Below the pieces are notes generated by a model that worked only from the letters and a program-made list of their open reading frames with translations, was not told the DNA's origin and did not search any database. Positions 19,068 to 29,485 of a stretch of 64,000 bases of DNA are shown here, one piece after another. Numbering within the stretch: position 1 is the stretch's first letter; each line of letters begins with the position of its first letter. The DNA comes from CAVVIH01 sp963748295 (GTDB lineage: Bacteria > Acidobacteriota > Vicinamibacteria > Vicinamibacterales > 2-12-FULL-66-21): the NCBI GenBank assembly GCA_963748295.1, contig CAVVIH010000006.1, positions 1,735,072-1,799,071 on the forward strand, in the 5' to 3' direction. Both the position numbers and the translations under genes were made by a program.

Positions 19068-19179
19068 ATTCGCTCCTTCGCCCCTTCGCCTCCTTCGTGC
19101 CTTATCCGAGCACGTGAGCGCAAGCCCGGGAGTCTAGCAAACGTTAATGTCCGTCCCATTCATATCCGAAGCTCAATTT

Positions 19180-19191
19180 GAAACGCGTTTC
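19180..19191. promoter_or_regulatory. Perfect palindrome GAAACGCGTTTC, candidate IclR operator site 1
   Basis: Lies in the divergent spacer between the isomerase (start 19067) and the TonB receptor (start 19285), about 94 bases before the latter. The core and the A/T-rich right flank (GTTTTTATT) are shared with site 2 at 37125-37136. One site could control both directions. Confidence 0.5.
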
Positions 19192-19284
19192 GTTTTTATT
19201 GACACGCCGTGTCACTTATTGATAGAACCGGTGTCTGTTTTCGATTTAGAGCTTGTCAGTTCGGAAGAGTTTGGAGGAGGCTCC

Positions 19285-22200
19285 ATGTTCCTGCAGAGGC
19301 TAATGGTTCTGGCGACTGTTCTCACGGCCCTGATGGCCGGTCCGGGGTCGCTCGCGGCGCAGACCACGACGGGCGACATCACCGGCGTCGTGCGCGACGC
19401 CGACGGCCGCGTCGTGCCTGGTGCCACCATCCGCGCGCGTCACGAAGGCACCAATGTCGCGGCCGACACCGTCAGCGACGCGCAGGGACTCTACTCGCTG
19501 CGCGGACTGGCGGTCGGCCACTACACCGTGTCGGCGGAGCTCGCCGGCTTCCAGACGTTCCAGTCGCCCGGCGTCGTCGTGCGGGTCAACGACGAGGTGC
19601 GCCTCGACGTGAGTCTCAGGGTGGGCGCCGTCACCGAGACGGTGACCGTCAGCGGCTCGGCGCGCGTGGTGGACACCACCAGCAGCACGCTGCGGACGGT
19701 GGTCGATCAGCAGCGCATCGAGAACCTCCCGCTGAACGGCAGGAACCCCACGCAGCTGATGACGCTCGTCGCCGGCGTGCTGCCGGACACGACGACCAGC
19801 CTCACCTCTGGCGCGACCTATCCGGGCGTGCAGCCGGTGTCCTCGGGCGGCGCTCGCGCCAACACCACCAACTACGTGCTCGACGGCGGGTCGAACAACG
19901 ACCACTACAGCAACGCGCCCAACCCGATGCCGAATCCGGACGCGCTCCAGGAGTTCAGCGTCCAGACCAACAGCTTCAGCGCCGAATACGGGCGCAACGC
20001 CGGCGCGATCGTCAACGCCGTGACGCGGGCGGGGAGCAACAAGTTCCAGGGCGTGGCCTTCGGCTACATGCGGCATCACAACATGAACGCGTCGAACTTC
20101 TTCACGCCGGGGCAGAGCGACGGGCTCGAGCGGTATCAGTACCGGCGGGACCATCGGCGGGCCCATCGTGAAGGCTCGGACGTTCTTCTTCGGCTCGTAT
20201 CAGGGTACCGACCAGAAGAGCGCCCCGCAGGATCGCAACACGCTCGTCCCGACGGCGGCGATGCGCAGCGGCGACTTCTCGGCGATCACGCGCCAGCTGC
20301 GGAATCCGTTCACGGGCGAGCCGTTTCCGGGCAACCAGATTCCGGTTGCGCTCTTCAACCCGGCGGCCAGGGAGATTCTGGACGACTGGATCCCGCTGCC
20401 CAACCCGGGGGCGGGCGACTCGCCGCTGACGCTGAAGTACCGGCAGGCGGTCGAGTCGGCGGACCACCAGTATCTCGCCCGGCTGGACCACCGGTTCTCA
20501 GGCAATCACAGCCTCTACGGGCGCTTCTGGGTGTCGCGCGCCTCCACGCCGCCGGTGCTCGAGGACGGCAACGCCATCAACAGCGCCTTCGGCCGCACCT
20601 GGCAGAACACGATCGCGTCGGTGAACGACAGCTATGTGATCTCGCCGCGCGTCGTGAACAACCTGGTCGTGACATTCAACCGCACCAACAACTACAACTT
20701 CCACATCCTGCCGCCCGACTACGGGTCGCTCGGCATCACCGACGTCTACAACGACGACGCGCCGCAGTGGTTCTTCAACGTCAGCGGCTACTTCGGCATC
20801 AATACGGGCGACACGAACACGTTCCTGCGCAACGAATTCCAGGTCGTCAACACCACGCGCTGGTCGCTCGGCAAGCACGACCTCGGCCTTTGGCGCCGAC
20901 TACGCGTACGGGCAGGGCGACATCGTGAACAACTTCCGCGCGAACGGACGGTACACGTTCAACGGGTCGGCGCCCTTCTCCGGCGACGGGCTGGTGGACT
21001 TCATGCTCGGCAAGTTCTCGTCGTTCGAGCAGGGCATCGGCGAGTACAAGAACACGCGGATGCACTCGATCGCGCTCTTCGTGCAGGACAACTTCCGAGT
21101 CAACTCGAGGCTGACGGCGAACCTCGGCGTGCGGTGGGATCCGTTCACGGCGTACAAGGACGAGACCAACCGCACGGCGTGCTACCGTCCTGGCGTCGAG
21201 TCGCAGGTCTACACCAACGCGCCGATTGGCGCCGCGTATCCCGGCGACGACCGGTGTCCCGAGGGCGGCTACGACGCCGACTGGCTGAACATCGGCCCGC
21301 GCCTCGGGCTTGCCTACGATCCATTCGGCGACGGCCGCACGAGCGTCCGGGCCGGCTACGGCGTGTTCTTCGATCGGCCGAACACCATCGCCACCAACTC
21401 GGCGGCCAACCAGGGCCCGTTCGGCACCGTCATCACGTTCCCCGGCGACGCGAACAACTCCCTGACGACGACCTACGCGGGCCGCAGCAACCCGTTCCCG
21501 GCCGATCCCTTCAGCGTCGCGAGCGACGTTGCGTTCGTGCTGCCACACCAGATGTTCAGCTTCTCGGAGGACTTCGAGAACGGGACGATGCAGACGTGGC
21601 ATCTGACGGTCGAGCGGGAGGTCGTGCCGACCTGGATGGTGCGCGCCGCCTACGCGGGATCGCGCGGCAGCGACCTGCCGATCGGCCGCGAGGTGAATCC
21701 GGCCATCTACGCCACCGGCGCGACGACCGCCACCACCAACCAGCGCCGCGCGCTCGCCCCGAACTTCGGCGCGATCACGATGATCGAGCCGACCGGCAGG
21801 TCCACGTATCATGCGCTGCAGCTGTCAGTGGACAAGCGCTTCGCCAAGGGCTTCACGCTCCTGGCGAACTACACGCTCTCGAAGAGCCTGGACCACTCGT
21901 CGGACAACAAGCTCACCGGCGTCACGCAGACCAACCCGGTCGATCTCGAGTTCGACTGGGGCCCGGCCAACTTCGACCGCCGCCATCGGCTCGTCACGTC
22001 GTGGCTCTGGGAGATCCCCGGCAAGCCGTCGAACCGGGCGCTCGACGCGATCGTCGGCGGGTGGGCGGTCTCGGGCATCTGGACCTGGCAGAGCGGGCAG
22101 CCGTTCACGGTCACCAGCGGCGTGGACAACGCGCGGACAGGGACCGGCGGCCAGCGAGTGGATCAAGTCGGCGATCCGGATCTTTCCGGCGACCGCAGCC

Positions 22201-22505
22201 ACGGTGAGCAGGTGCAGGCATGGTTCGACACGGCAGCCTTCACCGCCAACGCGCTCGGCACGTTCGGCAACGTCGGGCGCAACGCCATGCGCGGTCCGCG
22301 CTATGCGACAGTGGACCTGGGGCTTCAGAAGACGTTCCCGATCACGGCCACAGTGAAGACGCAGTTCCGCCTGGAGGCGTTCAACGTGCTGAACAACGTC
22401 AACTTTGGTCTGCCGGTGAGCGCGCAGAACAACGGCAACTTCGGCCGCATTCTGAGCGCCGACAGCCCGCGCATCCTGCAGCTGGCGCTGCGGCTGATGT
22501 TCTAG
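19285..22505 (+). CDS. Oar-like TonB-dependent receptor with N-terminal carboxypeptidase-regulatory domain (two frame changes)
   Basis: About 1070 residues. The ATG at 19285 follows GGAGGAGG, and MFLQRLMVLATVLTALMA is the signal peptide. Residues ~27-115 form the carboxypeptidase-regulatory-like domain (TTTGDITGVVRDADGRVVPG, GHYTVSAELAGFQTF). The plug follows with VVDQQRIENLPLNGRNP and EFSVQTNSFSAEYGRNAGA, then a long barrel ending RILQLALRLMF. These receptors import large ligands, usually oligosaccharides, through the outer membrane with TonB energy. The frame changes near 20143 and near 20890; each bridge reads on in the expected strand pattern. It is the first gene of the sugar-acid island and probably brings in the substrate of the hydrolases downstream. 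Confidence 0.88.
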
Positions 22506-22532
22506 CAGCAATAGGAGCAGCAATAGAAAACG

Positions 22533-23456
22533 ATGCGTATCTCGGGCCTCTTTCCGGCGCTGGCCACGCCTGTGACCTCGAGCGGCGCCGTCGACGGCAA
22601 CATGCTCGATCGGCTCTGCGACTTCCTGCTCGAACGGGGTGCTTCAGGCGTGTGCCTGGGAGGGGCAACCTCAGAGTATCCCCGCTTCGAGACGGGCGAG
22701 CGGCTGGAGATCCTCCGTCGTGTCGCGCGGCGTGTGCCGCGCGGCACGCCGCTCGTCGCTGCCATCGGCGGCAGCTCGCTCGAGCGGACGATCGAGCTCG
22801 GGACGGCCGCGTTCGATCACGGTTGCCAGGCCGTGCTGCTGCCGATGCCGTGGTTCTTCCCGTATCAGCAGGTGGATCTCGCCGCATACGTCGCGTACGT
22901 GGCCGACACCCTCGCGGGGCCATGCCTGCTCTACGATCTTCCAGGCTTCACGACCGGCCTCGACGCCGATACGTCGATCTCGCTGATGCAGTCCGAGCCG
23001 AACGTGATCGGGATCAAGGACAGCAGCGGCCGCGTCGAAAACCTTCTCCGCTTCGTCGAGGCGCGCGGCAATCGCGATTGGAGCCTCCTCATCGGCGACG
23101 ACCGCAACGGCCTCGCGTCCGCGGAAGCCGGCTGGGACGGCGCGATTTCCGGCATCGCCGCGTTCTGTCCCGAGCTGCTGGTCGCGCTGCACGGCGCCGC
23201 CCGCAGCGGGCAGATGGAGCGGGCGCGGGCGTGCCAGGGGCTGCTCGACGAGCTCATCACGCACCTGGCGCCGCTGCCGACGCCATGGGGCGTGCGCGTG
23301 GGGCTGCGCGTGCGCGGCCTCGACGCCGGTCCGCTGCCGCTGCCCATTTCGCCCGAACGCGCGGCGCAGATCGCGCGCATCGAAGCCTGGCTGCCTGGCT
23401 GGCTCGCGTCGGTGGAGATCCCGAATCTGCTGCCGGTGCGAACCATCTCGTCCTGA
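22533..23456 (+). CDS. DapA/NanA family (dihydrodipicolinate synthase-like) aldolase
   Basis: 307 residues, the normal size, no frame change. The Schiff-base lysine is Lys162 in VIGIKDSSG, and the catalytic tyrosine is Tyr134 in LLYDLPGFT; the substrate loop GGATSEYP replaces the GTTGE of true DapA. Family members cleave or condense pyruvate with aldehydes, and those in sugar clusters are mostly 2-keto-3-deoxy-sugar-acid or N-acetylneuraminate-type aldolases. It begins 27 bases after the TonB receptor. In this island it fits cleavage of a 2-keto-3-deoxy acid or of a sialic-acid-like sugar. Lysine synthesis is less likely because of the context and the altered loop. Confidence 0.85.
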   Translation: MRISGLFPALATPVTSSGAVDGNMLDRLCDFLLERGASGVCLGGATSEYPRFETGERLEILRRVARRVPRGTPLVAAIGGSSLERTIELGTAAFDHGCQAVLLPMPWFFPYQQVDLAAYVAYVADTLAGPCLLYDLPGFTTGLDADTSISLMQSEPNVIGIKDSSGRVENLLRFVEARGNRDWSLLIGDDRNGLASAEAGWDGAISGIAAFCPELLVALHGAARSGQMERARACQGLLDELITHLAPLPTPWGVRVGLRVRGLDAGPLPLPISPERAAQIARIEAWLPGWLASVEIPNLLPVRTISS

Positions 23457-23498
23457 GCCTCAACGAACACATCACGCCTGCATGTGGGAGCTGACACC

Positions 23499-24673
23499 TT
23501 GAACCAATCTTCGCCGTTCGTGTGCGCGACCTCGGCGCTGGTCATCGTCGCTGCGCTCGCCCTGTCCCTTGCCGATCCGGCCGCGGCTCCCGTCTCCGCC
23601 GACCCCACCCACGTCGTCGTGTGGCGCGAGCCGGGCCGGTACGGCGGCTGGCCGGCCAACCACGGCATCTGGTCGTGGGGCAACGAGATTCTCGTGGGCT
23701 TCTCTGCGGGCCACATGAAGGCCGACGCGATGGAACCGGGCGGACCGGCGCGCCATCCGATCGACCGCACGCGTCCGGAGCAGCACCTGCTCGCGCGCAG
23801 CCTGGATGGCGGCGCGACGTGGAAGGTGGAGCGCAACTCAGGGCTGATTCCACCGCCGCAGACGCAGATGGCGGGTGTTCCGACCGAAGAGGGCGGCCGT
23901 CCCGAACGTCCGTTTCCCGGCGCTGACGATCTTACGAGCCCCGACTTCCTGATGACGTTCCGCATGGGCGACATCAACAAGGGGCCGTCCTGGTTCTTCA
24001 CGTCGAAGGATCGCGGACACACGTGGCAGGGGCCGTGGACGTTCCCGCGTCTCGGACTTCCCGGCATCGCGGCTCGCACCGACTACCTCGTCACCGGCAA
24101 ACAGGACGCGCTGGCGTTCATGACGGCCGCCAAGTCGAACGGACGCGAAGGCCGGCCTTTCGTCGTGCGCACCTCCGACGGCGGACGCAGCTTCTCGTTC
24201 GTCTCGTGGATCGGACCGGAGCCGCCCGAGGGCTTCGTGATCATGCCCTCGACGGTGAAGCTCGATGACGGGTCGCTCGTCACGGCGACCAGGCGTCAGG
24301 TGCCCGCGGGCAATGGCATCGACATCTACCGCTCGGCCGACGCCGGGCTCACGTGGACCTTCGTCACGACGGCCGTCAGCGACACAGGCCGCGGCAATCC
24401 GCCGAGCCTCGTGAAGCTCCGCGACGGACGCCTTGCCGTGACTTACGGCTATCGCGCGGCAGCCCTACAGCATCAGGGCGCGGATCAGCCGCGATGGCGG
24501 GAAGACCTGGGACGCCGAGCGCATCGCTGCGCGCGGATGCCGCCGACTGGGACCTCGGTTATCCTCGCAGCGTGCAGCGGCCCGACGGCAAGATCGTCAC
24601 GGTCTACTACTACAACGACCCGTCGGCGGTCGAACGCTACATCGCCGCAACGATCTGGGATCCCGGCGTGTGA
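23499..24673 (+). CDS. Exported BNR/sialidase-fold glycoside hydrolase (two frame changes)
   Basis: About 390 residues. The TTG at 23499 has GGGAG at a good distance and leads into a signal peptide (ATSALVIVAALALSLADPAAA). The body shows Asp-box (BNR) repeats: SLDGGATWKVE, SKDRGHTWQG, TSDGGRSFSF, SADAGLTWTF and, in the second frame, RDGGKTWDAER. These mark a six-bladed sialidase-type propeller. The frame changes near 24460 and again near 24530, after which LGYPRSVQRPDGKIVTVYYY ends the protein. Relatives include exo-sialidases and enzymes acting on other acidic sugars; the true substrate is not determined. A 144-base repeat element starts 14 bases after the stop. Confidence 0.75.
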
Positions 24674-24686
24674 CCGGCCGGCTGAC

Positions 24687-24830
24687 TAGAACTGGTTCCA
24701 AAACGTATTGCGTGGCTTCCGCCTTCAGCGCGCGAAGGCTGTGGCCCGTCGTGAAGTCTATGCGAGTCATCGTCACGCAGCCTTCCGGCTAAAGCCGGAA
24801 GCCACGAAAGCGGTTCTGAAACCAGTTCTA
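24687..24830. repeat. 144-bp MITE/REP-like element, copy 1
   Basis: Imperfect terminal inverted repeats: TAGAACTGGTTCCAAAACG on the left and CGGTTCTGAAACCAGTTCTA on the right. Inside are a second inverted pair, GTGGCTTCCGCCTTCAGC and GCCGGAAGCCAC, and a central arm. It matches copy 2 at 28480-28618 over its whole length with scattered differences. It has no coding content. It probably depends on a transposase elsewhere. Confidence 0.75.
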
Positions 24831-24835
24831 CACTC

Positions 24836-27199
24836 GTGCGGTTCTGGTTCGGGATCGTCATCGCGCTCGCCGGCTTGCGGCGCCATCGGCCTCAGCCGCT
24901 CCGGTTGACCTGCGCGCGGCCGCGATCGTGATCCCGCGGCGCCCGGCTGACGCCGCCGCCGAACGGCTCGCCGCGGACGTGCTCCGTGAAGAGATCGAGA
25001 AGCGCACCGGTTTCGTCTGGACGACGACCGACCAGTGGCCGGCACAAGGTGTCTCGGTTGCGATTGCTGTCGGCTCCGCGCCCGAATGGGGCGCGTCGAT
25101 GCCGGCGATCGCCATGCGACCGGAAGCCTATCGCCTGGTGTCCGGCACGCGCGAGGGAAGGCCGGTCATCTGGATCCTCGGCGCCGACGCCCGCGGCGCG
25201 CTCTTCGGCGTCGGACGACTGCTCCGCACGCTCTCGTGGGGCCGGGGAACCGCGACACTCGATGCCGCAGTCGACGTCGAGACGGCGCCGCGGTACGCCA
25301 TCCGCGGCCATCAGCTCGGCTACCGCCATCACTCGAACACCTACGACGGCTGGACCGAAGCGCAGTTCGACCAGTACGTCCGCGAGATCGTGCTGCTTGG
25401 CGGCAACGCCGTCGAGAACATCCCGTTCCAGGACACCCGCGTCAGCCCGCTGATGCCGATCTCGCGCGAGGCGATGAATCGACGCCTCAGCGCCATCTGC
25501 AAGAAGTACGACGTCCAGTACTGGCTGTGGACGCCGGCGGACTTCGATCTGAAGGATTCGGCACGGCGGTCGGAGGCGCTTCAATCGCTCGACGCGTTGT
25601 TTGCCGACCTGCCGAGACTCGACGCGATCTTCCTGCCCGGCGGCGACCCCGGCGATAACGCGGCGTCGCTGGTCGTGCCTTACCTGGCCGACATCGCCGC
25701 ACGCCTGAAGCGCCGTCATCCATCCGCGAAGGTCTGGCTGTCGCTTCAGCATTTCGACAGCGAACGAGATCGACTTCCTGTTCGCGTGGATCGATCGCGA
25801 CCAGCCGGACTGGCTTGGAGGGCTGGTGGCCGGTCCAGGCAGCTATCCGATTCCCGAGACTCGACGCCGGCTCAACCGGCGCTATCCCCTCCGCGACTAC
25901 CCGGACATCACGCACACGGTGCGGTCCCAGTACCCGGTCCCCTGGTGGGACCCGGCGTTCAACTTCACGCTCGGCCGCGAGCCGGTGAACCCGCGCCCGG
26001 TGTTCTACGCGAAGGTGCACGACGCGCTCGCGCCGTACACCGACGGCTTCATCAGCTACTCCGACGGCGTCAACGACGACTTCAACAAGGCGTTGTGGAC
26101 GCTGAAGTCGTGGGATCCGGACGCGGACGTCCGCGACATCGCCCTCGACTACACCCGGCTCTTCTTCGGCGCCAGTCGTCGCCGCACGCGCGGCCGACGG
26201 TCTCCTGGCCCTCGAACGCAACTGGGAAGGCTCGCTCGCCGCCAACGGCGCCGTCGACGGCACGCTGGCCTTGTGGCGCGAGATGGAGGCCGCCGCGCCG
26301 GAGCTCGAGACGAACTGGCGCTGGCAGATGCACCTGATGCGCGCGTACTACGACGCCTACACGCGCCATCGCCTCATTCACGAGACGCGGCTCGAGTCGG
26401 ATGCGCTCGATGTGCTCGCCGCGGCGCCCGCGCTCGGCGCCGGCGAGCGCCATGGACCGCGCCGCCGCAATCCTCGGGCGCGCGACGTCGGACAACTGCT
26501 GCCTGGCATGGCGGAAGCGGATCGAAGCCCTGTGCGACGCGCTCTTCGGCAGCATCCGCATGCAGACGAGCATGGCGAAGCATTCGGCCAGCGGCTACGA
26601 GCGCGGGGCCGTGCTCGACTTCGTCGACCACCCGCTCAACAACCGCTGGTGGCTCGAGGACCAGTTCACCGCGGTCCGCGCCCTGCCGGACGAGGCGGCG
26701 CGGCTCGCGCGTCTGCGCACGCTCGCCACGTGGACCCGTCCAGGCCCCGGCAGCTTCTACGACGATGTGGGGAGCGTGGCGGCGTCGCCGCACGTGCTGC
26801 GGGGCGATTCGCTCGTGCCGGAGACCCTCAGGTCGGAGGATCCGATACCGCACTTCACCTGGGAGGGCGGCCCGAGCCGCACGCGTCTGTCGTGGCTCAC
26901 CAGCATTCGCTGGCCCAAGGGGATCGTCTACCGCCACCTGGATCCCGACGCCACTTATCTGGTACGGCTCAACGTGATCAGGCCGAAGGCGCCCGGTGAG
27001 GTGCGCCTCCGCATCGACGGCCAGGCCGTCCGCGCCCTCGCGCGCCGCGCGCGAGCGTGGGGATCTCCTCGAGTTCGCCGTGCCGGCCTCGCTCGTGAAG
27101 GACGGCGTCATCACGCTGACCTTCGACGACATCGACGAGAGCGCCGTCAACTGGCGGGAATACTCGCGGCTGGTCGAGGCCTGGGTGATTCGGCAATGA
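24836..27199 (+). CDS. Large glycoside hydrolase, GH67/GH20-like architecture, paralog A (several frame changes)
   Basis: About 785 residues after correction. A GTG at 24836 starts a signal peptide (RFWFGIVIALAGL). Then come an N-terminal alpha/beta domain (AERLAADVLREEIEKRTGF, GADARGALFGVGRLLRTL) and a barrel beginning YAIRGHQLGYRHHSNTYDGW, with FLPGGDPGDNAASLVVPYLA and ITHTVRSQYPVPWWDPAF. The layout resembles alpha-glucuronidase and hexosaminidase relatives. The catalytic residues are not assignable with confidence. It is homologous along its length to the gene at 34607-37040. The frame changes near 24890, 25765, 26175, 26435 and 27035, the highest density in the window, so it could be a decaying paralog as well as a poorly sequenced one. 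Its stop overlaps the transporter start (ATGA). Confidence 0.7.
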
Positions 27200-28482
27200 A
27201 GATGGACCGATCGCTGCCCACGAACTACAAGTGGCACGTCGTCGCGATGCTGTGGTGCATCTCGTTCTTCAACTACGCCGACCGCCAGGCCATCTTCTCG
27301 GTGTTCCCGCTGCTCGAGCGCGAAATGCAGCTGACGTCCGTGCAGCTGGGCCTGCTCGGGTCGGCGTTCGCGTGGGTCTACGGGCTCGGGGCCCCGTTTG
27401 CGGGCTGGATCGTGGACCGCGTGAAGCGGCGGAGCGCGATCCTCGGCGGGCTCTACGCGTGGAGCGCCATCTGCATCGCGACGATCTTCTCGTGGGACTT
27501 CAAGCACCTCCTGTTCTGGCGGGCCGCGGAGGGGCTGGGCGAGACGTTCTACTATCCGGCCTCGATGTCGCTCGTGAGCGACTACCACGACAGCCGGACG
27601 CGCTCGCGCGCCATGGGGCTGCACCAGACGAGCGTGTATATCGGGACGATCGCCGGCGGGTTCTTCGCCGGCCTCATCGGGCAGTACTACGGGTGGCGGC
27701 TCTCGTTCATCGTGTTCGGCGGGCTCGGCATCCTGCTCGGGCTGGTGCTGCAGCGCCACCTGGTCGAGCCGCCGCGCGGCGCGGCGGATCTCGCCGAGGC
27801 GGGCGGGCACGGCCATGCGGTCGCCGGACGGCTGCGCTTCGGCGAGTTCCTGCGGCTGGTCGGCCGCACGCCCACGCTGCTCTGTCTGATGGGCGCGTTC
27901 ATGTGCGCGAACTTCGTCGCGGTGGTCCTGCTGTCGTGGATGCCGAAGTTCCTCTACGACAGGTTCCACATGGGCCTGGCGATGGCCGGGCTCACCGCGA
28001 CCGTGTTCGTGCAGCTCGCCAGCATGGTCGGTGCGCCACTGGGCGGCTGGCTGGCGGACGCCTGGCGCCGCCGGTCGCCGCGCGGCCGGCTCGCGGTGCA
28101 GATGGTGGGCGTGCTCGGCGGCGCGCCGTTCGTGGTGCTGTGCGGGATGACGCAGTCGATCGCGTGGCTGATCGTCGCGCTGACGCTGTGGGGGCTCTTC
28201 AAGGGTCTCTACGATGCGAACATCTTCGCGTCGGTCTTCGACGTCGTGCGCCCGGAGGCGCGCGGCGCGGCGGCGGGGTTCATGAACACGATCGGCTGGC
28301 TGGGCGGCGGCGGCACGGCGCCGCTGGTGATCGGTTTCCTCGCCGAGGACCGTGGCCTCGGCACGGCGATCGCGCTGGCGTCGACCGTCTACCTGGCCGC
28401 TGGCGTGCTGCTGCTGATTGGGATCGTGTTCTTCGTCACACGCGATGCCGCGCGATTGCAGCGAGAGCTGGCGGCGCGCTAG
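27196..28482 (+). CDS. MFS transporter, anion:cation symporter (hexuronate-type) family
   Basis: 428 residues, 12 predicted membrane helices, no frame change. The N-terminal VVAMLWCISFFNYADRQAIF, then GWIVDRVKRRSAI (the loop 2-3 signature) and GLGETFYYPASMSLVSDYHD with the family motif of ACS transporters (ExuT, GarP, sialate carriers). These move sugar acids such as glucuronate or galacturonate across the inner membrane with protons. It is coupled by an ATGA overlap to the hydrolase, which fits uptake of the released sugar acid. A repeat element begins exactly at its stop codon. Confidence 0.88.
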   Translation: MKMDRSLPTNYKWHVVAMLWCISFFNYADRQAIFSVFPLLEREMQLTSVQLGLLGSAFAWVYGLGAPFAGWIVDRVKRRSAILGGLYAWSAICIATIFSWDFKHLLFWRAAEGLGETFYYPASMSLVSDYHDSRTRSRAMGLHQTSVYIGTIAGGFFAGLIGQYYGWRLSFIVFGGLGILLGLVLQRHLVEPPRGAADLAEAGGHGHAVAGRLRFGEFLRLVGRTPTLLCLMGAFMCANFVAVVLLSWMPKFLYDRFHMGLAMAGLTATVFVQLASMVGAPLGGWLADAWRRRSPRGRLAVQMVGVLGGAPFVVLCGMTQSIAWLIVALTLWGLFKGLYDANIFASVFDVVRPEARGAAAGFMNTIGWLGGGGTAPLVIGFLAEDRGLGTAIALASTVYLAAGVLLLIGIVFFVTRDAARLQRELAAR

Positions 28483-28618
28483 AAGTCGTTTCAAAACCTA
28501 TTGCGTGGCTTCCGCCTTCAGCCGGAAGGCTGTGGCTGTCGTCGAGTCTATGCGATCGCCTCACGCAGCCTTCCGGCTGAAGCCGGAAGCCACGCAATAG
28601 CTCTTGAAACCAGTTCTA
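28480..28618. repeat. 139-bp MITE/REP-like element, copy 2
   Basis: Same family as 24687-24830: TAGAAGTCGTTTCAAAACC on the left, CTTGAAACCAGTTCTA on the right, and inside GTGGCTTCCGCCTTCAGCCG and CGGCTGAAGCCGGAAGCCAC. The first three bases of the element are the TAG stop codon of the MFS gene, so the element either supplies or exactly abuts the stop. Confidence 0.75.
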
Positions 28619-28644
28619 ATCACTTTGCCACGGAGGAGACGAAA

Positions 28645-29326
28645 GTGCGTGCACGGACGGCCGAGGAGATTGCCGCGCTCCGCGCGATCGACAGCCCGAC
28701 GCTCTCGAACGCGATCGAGCGTTTCGACGTGCGACGCCGCACCGACGGCTATGCCGGCCTCGATCTCCGGTGCGCGTTTCCCGAGCTGGGCACGATGACT
28801 GGCTATGCCGTGACCTGCACCGCAGAAAGCACGAGCGACACACGCCAGGATGCCGACGGGCTCCTTCGCCTGTGGGAGGCCGTCGAGCGGGCGCCGAAGC
28901 CCGCGGTCATCGTCATCCAGGACATCGGCACGCGACCGCTCCCGCGGGTGCCACATGGGAGAGGTCATGGCGACGACGGCGCGTGCGCTGGGCGCGGTGG
29001 GATGCGTCTGCGACTCCGGACTGCGCGACGTCGCGGAAGTACGCGCTCTCGGATTCCATTACTTCTGTCCCGGCTTCGTCGTCTCGCACGGCAAAGCCGT
29101 GATCGTGGACGTGGGCGTGCCGGTCGAGATCTTCGGCATGCCGGTCGCGCCCGAGGCGCTGCTCCACGGCGACGTCAACGGCGTGTTGACGGTCCCGGAC
29201 ATCCCGACCGCGGACCTGCTCGCGGCGGTCCAGCGGGTGCGCGACGACGAGCGCGCGCTGATGGACTTCATCCGGACGCCCGGGTTCAGCGTCGAGCAGC
29301 TGCGGCGGAGGAAGTACGGACACTAG
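28645..29326 (+). CDS. RraA-like / 4-hydroxy-4-methyl-2-oxoglutarate aldolase family protein (one frame change)
   Basis: About 228 residues. A GTG at 28645 follows CGGAGGAGACGAAA. The fold signatures are SPTLSNAIERFDV, TCTAESTSDTR, and after the frame change near 28945 the active-site stretch HMGEVMATTARALGAVGCVC then DSGLRDVAEV, where G-x-x-x and R-D bind the metal and the keto acid. Members are class II pyruvate aldolases acting on 4-hydroxy-2-oxo acids, or regulators of RNase E that share the fold. Given the neighbours, an aldolase role in sugar-acid breakdown is preferred. Confidence 0.8.
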
Positions 29327-29335
29327 TTGGAGTAT

Positions 29336-29456
29336 CAAATCCCAAGCTCCAAGCTCCAATGAACTCCCAACATCCCAAGTTCCAAAACCTACACCGCCAA
29401 TTGGAGTTTGGGCGTTGGGAGTGCCTTGGGATTTGGAGCTTGGAGCTTGGGATTTG
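29336..29456. repeat. 121-bp long inverted repeat (hairpin) between RraA-like and sialidase-like genes
   Basis: The outer arms are a perfect 24-base inverted repeat at 29336-29359 and 29433-29456, built from the short units CAAGCTCC and TTGGAG. Inner arms (ACTCCCAAC with GTTGGGAGT) extend the pairing. The strand is strongly biased to C/A on the left and G/T on the right. It has no coding content. It could end transcription of the RraA-like gene or form a cruciform. Confidence 0.8.
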
Positions 29457-29485
29457 ACAGGTCTCGGTCTCTTTGAGGGGCTCGT

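Noticed and set aside
17628..19181. 517-residue plus-strand open frame opposite the isomerase
   Set aside because: Low-complexity Arg/Glu/Val composition without family motifs; the isomerase frame is well supported.
22220..23494. 424-residue plus-strand open frame over the DapA-like gene
   Set aside because: Arg/Ala-rich alternate frame; the DapA-like frame has the catalytic Lys and Tyr.
26374..28494. 706-residue open frame on the minus strand opposite the hydrolase and MFS genes
   Set aside because: Arg/Pro/His-rich composition and exact antisense position show that it is a shadow of the high-GC MFS gene.
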